Positions 59,081-64,000 of a stretch of 64,000 nucleotides of DNA are shown here, one piece after another. The notes under the pieces were generated by a model, which saw only the letters and a list, made by a program, of their open reading frames with translations, did no database searches and was not told where the DNA came from. Positions within the stretch are counted from its first letter, which is position 1. Each line of letters begins with the position of its first letter. The stretch comes from Cardinalis cardinalis (taxonomy: Eukaryota; Chordata; Aves; Passeriformes; Cardinalidae). The stretch is taken from assembly GCA_014549065.1 (NCBI GenBank), contig JACDOX010000115.1, positions 1,594,828-1,658,827 on the forward strand, read 5' to 3'. Both the position numbers and the translations under genes were made by a program.

Positions 59081-62000
59081 TTTGTTTCCTTATTTATCTA
59101 TCTTCTACCCCCTAGTATGGGCATCCATGCAAAGATCCTCACTGAGGATTGGTTACAGCCTTTGTTAACAGTGAAAATACNTAGTACCAGAGACAGTACC
59201 TAGGGAATAGTATCAACATGAAAAAAATATCCTGATATATATGAAATACATATATACTACTCGACATGAAATATATATCTACATGTCCTACAATGTCCCT
59301 ATCTGATTTTAAACGAGCCACAGATCTACTTCATTCCTGTTTTTACAGAACAGTTTTAGCAGGTCCTTGGTAGCAGTAAATGAACCAACAAACAGAGACT
59401 GTGAAAGTGATTTTATATGTTGCCGAAAGAGAAGTCAGTATTTTTTTTAAAAAAGGATTAAAAACAAAAACCCAAAAAGAAATGTATGTTGATAGAGCTG
59501 AAGGTTGCTTTGTTGGTTCCTCCCTTGGCTTCAGCACTCAGTCCAGTCTCCCAGTGTTTTAGTTTTAATTTTTCTTAAGGATTTTTCCCCCATCTAAAAG
59601 CACTGCTGGGAAGTTTTAGGCCTCCTCAATTAAATCCTGCAGTGTCAATGACCTCTTTGGAAGAATTTAGTGAGGAAGGAGGTGTCACTCAAAAGACATA
59701 TTGTGGCTGCCTCTACTTGGTGTAGTTGCACACAAAGCAGAGGAAACAACCTCTCCAGGGTTTGTGTGTCTCCTGGTGCTCTGAACAGCTCATGCATCCC
59801 AGCAGTGGTGGTCACAGCCAGGTGGAAGGGCTGAGCCAGCAGGCTCACAGAAGGACCTGTCTGTAAGGACATTTCTAGACTGGCAATGGAGCCTCTGTGC
59901 ACTCAGGAAGCTCTGAGACTTTGGTAAACAGGGGTTATGAGGTACAGATGAAAAGAGAGCAGGTGGGGAAGACTCAGAAAAGTCACTGTTTCTTTTGCTG
60001 CAAATCCAGTGGTGGNAACCACGGCTCTCTTGGACACGGCTTCTTGCCCTTTGTCCTGGGATNTCAGACCAGATCCCTGCTGTACTCTAAAGAAAGCCAT
60101 TTCCCAGAGAAGTGGCTGCTCCTGAACCACCAGCACTGTCCTGCTGTTCCTCTGCCTGCTCTGTGTTGCATCAGAGTTCATCTGGCTTTCAGCTCCGACA
60201 GATTACACACATATTTTTCCCTCTAAGGCTCTGTACAGTTGCTCAGCCTAAGTCAGCATGACTGTGGGCCCAAGTCATTAAAGACCTGTGCAAGCTATTC
60301 ATTTTTTTAAAGAAAACCAGGTTAGAAAACCTCCAGGGCACTTGCACTGGGCAAGATAATTTTATAGTAGCTTTTCCCATTGTACTAGCTTGTCAGTGTT
60401 TGAGCACTTCCCCTCCGTGTTCCCATTCCATTCAAAGTCCGGAGTTTCACTTTCATTTCTCTTGGGCACTTAAGTTTCAGTTCTCTTTCAGCACTGCCCT
60501 CTCCCTTGCTGACACCTCCCTCAGCTACTGAATTACTTGTAAACCCACTTGGAATATNTTTGTCTTCTTTTTGCTTTCTCATAACATTCCTTATCCATTT
60601 TTTTTCTTTCCGGACTTGTACCTTTCTCATCTGTCTTCCTCAAGTATCATAGTATAAGCCATTAAGAAGGGAAAATTAAGAAGAGCTGAGTTAATTAGGT
60701 TCTTAAGCTTATTTGTGAAAGTAAGAATCAGCTTGGGAACCATCACAAATAGGGATGGGCTTCAAGCATTTTCTGGATGAGGAGAGTGTACATTTAATCA
60801 CTACCCTCGTGAATTTGTGATTTACCTTACCTTTGTGGATTTTTGAATGGACCAGCATACCTTCTCTTTCTGCCCTCCCCTTCCGCTCATTCCCACAAAA
60901 ATAAATTCCTTTTTCACTCTCCATGGTGTGATCTGTTTGGAACTATGTCACATTTTATTTGAATTACAGATTGTTAAAGTAGGAAATGCTATTTCTAACA
61001 TTTGGATCATTGCAATTCTGATNGTGCGAATTCTCTTCAGACTAAATATCTGTTCAAATTACTAAGCAGAAACCTCAAGCCTTATTTCTGTGCTTCCACA
61101 ATTCCAGCGTGGCACATCCCCCAAGACAGTCCCAGCAATTTTTCTTTGGGGGAAAAAAATAACAATAATATGACAAGAATTGCTGTAATTCTAGAATTAC
61201 TGCTTCACAATGACGACATAAGAAAATATTCTACTGTGCCATTATGATAGCTGCTTTGATGAATGACTGCAGGGATCTGGAGTGATTCACAGGTCCAGCC
61301 CAGCCATAACCAGCATCGAGAATCCAATAAAAGAGGATAGAACAAGTTTATGAGACTTCACAACACTTTTCTTCACCTCCCTAGTTCTGGGACCAGCAAA
61401 GAACAGTTGGCAGTCTGGGATGGAAGGGTAAGGTCCGACCCACTTCCCACTCCCCTCTCTGTTCCTGAAGATTGGGTGAGGACNGTGCCAGTGCTCCTTG
61501 ATGCCAGTGAATGAGGAGCTGAGTCAGGGTCAAGTCCATTTGTGTCACCAGAAGAGGACTGAGCAGCCACTAGGAACTTACAAACCCAACATGAGCTACC
61601 TTCAAATTAGTCATTTAATGTTTAAAAATAGAATACATATGTTTGCTGTACATACATAAAAATGCAAGAAATTATATAGTCTGTAACTCAAGACTGCTCT
61701 GTGGCAAATCTGAGNGAGGCATGCAAGACTATTATAATCTGCATGACAGTTTCTTGTTTGATAAAGCTCCTCATCGTAGCACCATCGGCTTCTGGACAAA
61801 CAGGTACGGGGCAGTCAGCTCTGGCAGTTAGTATCATACTCTGTGGCTNTAAGCAGCTCAAGGATGCTGCTCTGCATAATTGTATTAAAATTAATTTTAT
61901 TCTTCACTGTGCTGTTAAGCAAGTCACAAGCTTGGTTCTCCTTTAAAATACACTTCCTTTATGTAACCGTGGGGGAATCAAAGCGAGGCGCATTGCAACT

Positions 62001-62329
62001 TTCTGACTACTCAGAGCACTGCTTAATCTTGTAATTGTAGGCTTTTCATCGTGGAACACAACAGCTGGGAACCCAACTGGGGGAATGAGAGCGCAGCAAG
62101 CCTGCTATTTCCTAACAGAGTATCCCTGAGCCATTTTACTGTATTTTTTCTGCAATTTATCCTTTATTTCTCTATTGTAAAAAAAACCCTGGGTGGAAAG
62201 ACACGATTCTAGAGCAATAGTAGTTTTAAAAAAGGAGACATCTTACAACAGCAGAAGTTTCAACTGCATTAGAATTTAGAAAATAGGAAATAAATTTAGA
62301 AAGGCCTGTAGCAGCCATGTTTCCACACT
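59081..62329. other. Intergenic sequence upstream of ZCCHC2
   Basis: No exon was recognised. It contains TATA-rich sequence at 59225-59275 and a 16-bp perfect palindrome at 61185-61200. Distal regulatory elements of ZCCHC2 could lie here. Confidence 0.5.
61185..61200. promoter_or_regulatory. Perfect 16-bp palindrome with TAATT cores
   Basis: GTAATTCTAGAATTAC equals its own reverse complement. It carries two opposed TAATT homeodomain-type cores and sits about 2 kb upstream of the ZCCHC2 start codon. A binding role is inference. Confidence 0.35.
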
Positions 62330-62600
62330 CAGCATTGTTCACGGCACAGCTCTGGGTCCGCTCCCGCCGGCTTTGGGCAAACGCACGTGGCTCCGCACAC
62401 CGGAGCCACCAGCCAGCGCACGGCCTCATCTCGGGGAAATCTTTCATCTAGGAGACAGGGAGGCTCGCTCGGACTGCTCCCAGGCGAACTATTGACCCGT
62501 TCCCATCGGCGTGTCCAACGGGACTCACCGGGCAAACCCGGACCCCCGCCCGATCCCAAAGCGGCCGCCGGTCCCTGCGCCGCGCGCGGGGCGGGGCCGG

Positions 62601-62999
62601 NNNNNNNNNNNNNNNNNNNNNNNNNNNNNNNNNNNNNNNNNNNNNNNNNNNNNNNNNNNNNNNNNNNNNNNNNNNNNNNNNNNNNNNNNNNNNNNNNNNN
62701 NNNNNNNNNNNNNNNNNNNNNNNNNNNNNNNNNNNNNNNNNNNNNNNNNNNNNNNNNNNNNNNNNNNNNNNNNNNNNNNNNNNNNNNNNNNNNNNNNNNN
62801 NNNNNNNNNNNNNNNNNNNNNNNNNNNNNNNNNNNNNNNNNNNNNNNNNNNNNNNNNNNNNNNNNNNNNNNNNNNNNNNNNNNNNNNNNNNNNNNNNNNN
62901 NNNNNNNNNNNNNNNNNNNNNNNNNNNNNNNNNNNNNNNNNNNNNNNNNNNNNNNNNNNNNNNNNNNNNNNNNNNNNNNNNNNNNNNNNNNNNNNNNNN
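62601..62999. other. Assembly gap of 399 N
   Basis: A run of N with GC-rich DNA on both sides. The true length is unknown. Open frames that span it are meaningless. Confidence 0.98.
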
Positions 63000-63001
63000 C
63001 C

Positions 63002-64000
<999 letters not shown>

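Overview
The window looks like draft genomic DNA from a bird. It has small spliced exons with GT/AG borders, compact introns, CpG islands at two promoters, scattered single N bases, and several fragments of CR1 LINEs, including a 3'-end piece of the type common in birds. There is no bacterial, viral or CRISPR-like organisation. Species cannot be told from the sequence alone.

Positions 51-25113 hold what appears to be the complete coding sequence of TNFRSF11A (RANK, receptor for RANKL), on the + strand in ten exons. All ten junctions keep frame and give a 665-residue type I membrane receptor: signal peptide, four cysteine-rich TNFR repeats, one transmembrane helix, and a long cytoplasmic tail with TRAF-binding motifs and the IVVY motif. 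A long 3' UTR probably runs to a cluster of poly(A) signals near 27.8 kb. It contains three perfect inverted repeats that no standard annotation explains.

Positions 27.9-62.3 kb are intergenic. I find no convincing protein gene there. The region holds two CR1 fragments in opposite orientation (29.3-30.4 kb), a CpG-rich island remote from either gene (32.9-33.3 kb) behind a TG-rich tract, a truncated 3' CR1 (33.4-33.9 kb), an ORF-poor AT-rich stretch (34-36.2 kb), several ancient MIR-like SINE remnants, simple repeats and a 16-bp palindrome.

From about 62.3 kb a CpG island begins, broken by a 399-base assembly gap (62601-62999). It leads into the first coding exon of ZCCHC2 (63197 to the window end, incomplete). 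The gene order TNFRSF11A-ZCCHC2 on the same strand matches human chromosome 18q21.33, which supports both calls. The two genes are neighbours and nothing here shows that they act together. RANK drives osteoclast formation and NF-kB signalling. ZCCHC2 is an RNA-binding cofactor of TENT4 poly(A)-tail polymerases.
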